From assembly GCA_030562195.1 (NCBI GenBank), contig CM060200.1, positions 10,044,001-10,108,000 of the forward strand: a stretch of DNA of 64,000 nt, read 5' to 3'. This document shows positions 63,509 to 64,000 of the stretch, piece after piece (positions within the stretch are counted from its first letter, which is position 1; every line of letters starts with the position of its first letter). Below the pieces are notes generated by a model. That model saw only the letters and a program-made list of their open reading frames with translations. It had not been told where the DNA came from and ran no database searches. Both the position numbers and the translations under genes were made by a program. Source of the DNA: Nipponacmea schrenckii (lineage: Eukaryota > Mollusca > Gastropoda > Lottiidae).

Positions 63509-63814
63509 CTTGTTTACCTGAAGTCTAATTCCATCACTGATCATAAGATCATGAAAATATAAACTTTTGTGACTTTTCTATCTCAAATTTATCTGATAAT
63601 TCAGTGTATGTGTTAGTGATCTACAACATATATTTTAAATACAGTTTTCAGCAATTAAAGCCATTGAATGTCTGACGAATAAAGAACAATCATTGGACCT
63701 CAAACATTAACTGGATGGAAAATAATATTGTTCTCAAGACATGATGTTCTATTTAATGTTTTTTTTTCTTTTATGAACTCAGGTAGGGAAGAAATAAAGT
63801 GTACATAGAACAAG

Positions 63815-64000
63815 AAATGAAAATGAAACGAATGGTGTTTTACTTGCTACTCTTCTGCACCTTATGAGCTAATGAAGACCGGCAACGCCATGCAGCGCGC
63901 AACGAGGAAAAGTTTTCCAGCGGCATTAGCCTAATCCAATTGTCCCGGATCTTTAACGTCCACAGCCTGTATCATACCGGGCCTAGGTTTATTGTCAAAT
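63815..64000 (-). mobile_element. SINE, cut by the window edge
   Basis: GAAATGAAAATGAAACGAATGG tail, CTACTCTTCTGCACCTTATG, GCCATGCAGCGCGCAACGAGG, GGATCTTTAACGTCCACAGCCTG and CCGGGCCTAGGTTTATTGTC follow the family order; the head lies beyond the window. Confidence 0.85.

Noticed and set aside
1..64000. CRISPR arrays, operons, phage or plasmid functions
   Set aside because: The window is an intron-rich animal genome; the short repeat arrays lack spacers and associated genes.

Overview
This window looks like nuclear DNA of an invertebrate animal. It is AT-rich, intron-dominated and full of short dispersed repeats, minisatellites and miniature transposons. The style resembles a marine mollusc (a limpet-like gastropod is my guess), but no marker in the window fixes the species. 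There are no operons, rRNA or intact tRNA genes, and almost all long uninterrupted ORFs are repeat artefacts.

The coding content is two complete six-exon genes for rhodopsin-class (class A) G-protein-coupled receptors, facing each other tail to tail. Gene A runs on the + strand from 2803 to 22039 (exons 2803-3215, 7074-7197, 7641-7861, 18804-18933, 20312-20434, 21788-22039; 420 aa). Gene B runs on the - strand from 56158 to 32252 (exons 55746-56158, 49867-49990, 47960-48180, 39016-39145, 36867-36989, 32252-32476; 411 aa). The first five exons have identical lengths and phases in both copies, so the pair arose by inverted duplication. Both proteins carry the landmarks of a working receptor: GN in TM1, LxxxD-type TM2, the extracellular-loop cysteine pair, ERY, W in TM4, P in TM5, SWGP in TM6, NPVIY in TM7 and a basic helix 8. 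The ligand is not recognisable; a neuropeptide is the most likely class.

The copies do not differ evenly. The interior of exon 1, the first two thirds of exon 3 and the start of exon 6 are almost identical at the DNA level. Exons 2 and 4, the end of exon 3 and the C-terminal tail are clearly diverged. This pattern suggests patchy gene conversion between the inverted copies. In both genes the intron 4/exon 5 junction (splice acceptor plus start of TM6) has been copied into a tandem array of 90-95 bp units lying just upstream of the real exon, leaving decoy splice acceptors. Gene B intron 4 appears to start with GC instead of GT.

Layout: 1-2.3 kb, no gene; 2.3-2.5 kb, SINE fragment near the gene A start; 2.8-22.0 kb, gene A, whose introns hold a 28 bp minisatellite and an antisense LINE relic; 22.0-32.3 kb, convergent intergenic region with foldback and TTAA-flanked miniature elements, a 1.5 kb composite tandem-repeat element flanked by an 18 bp direct repeat, and a GC-rich ORF-like island; 32.3-56.2 kb, gene B, whose introns hold a 1 kb 28 bp minisatellite, nested miniature transposons, a 20 bp and a 33 bp repeat array and several SINEs; 56.2-64 kb, 5' flank of gene B with a full-length SINE and another foldback element. 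A tRNA-derived SINE family with about 13 copies or fragments recurs throughout.
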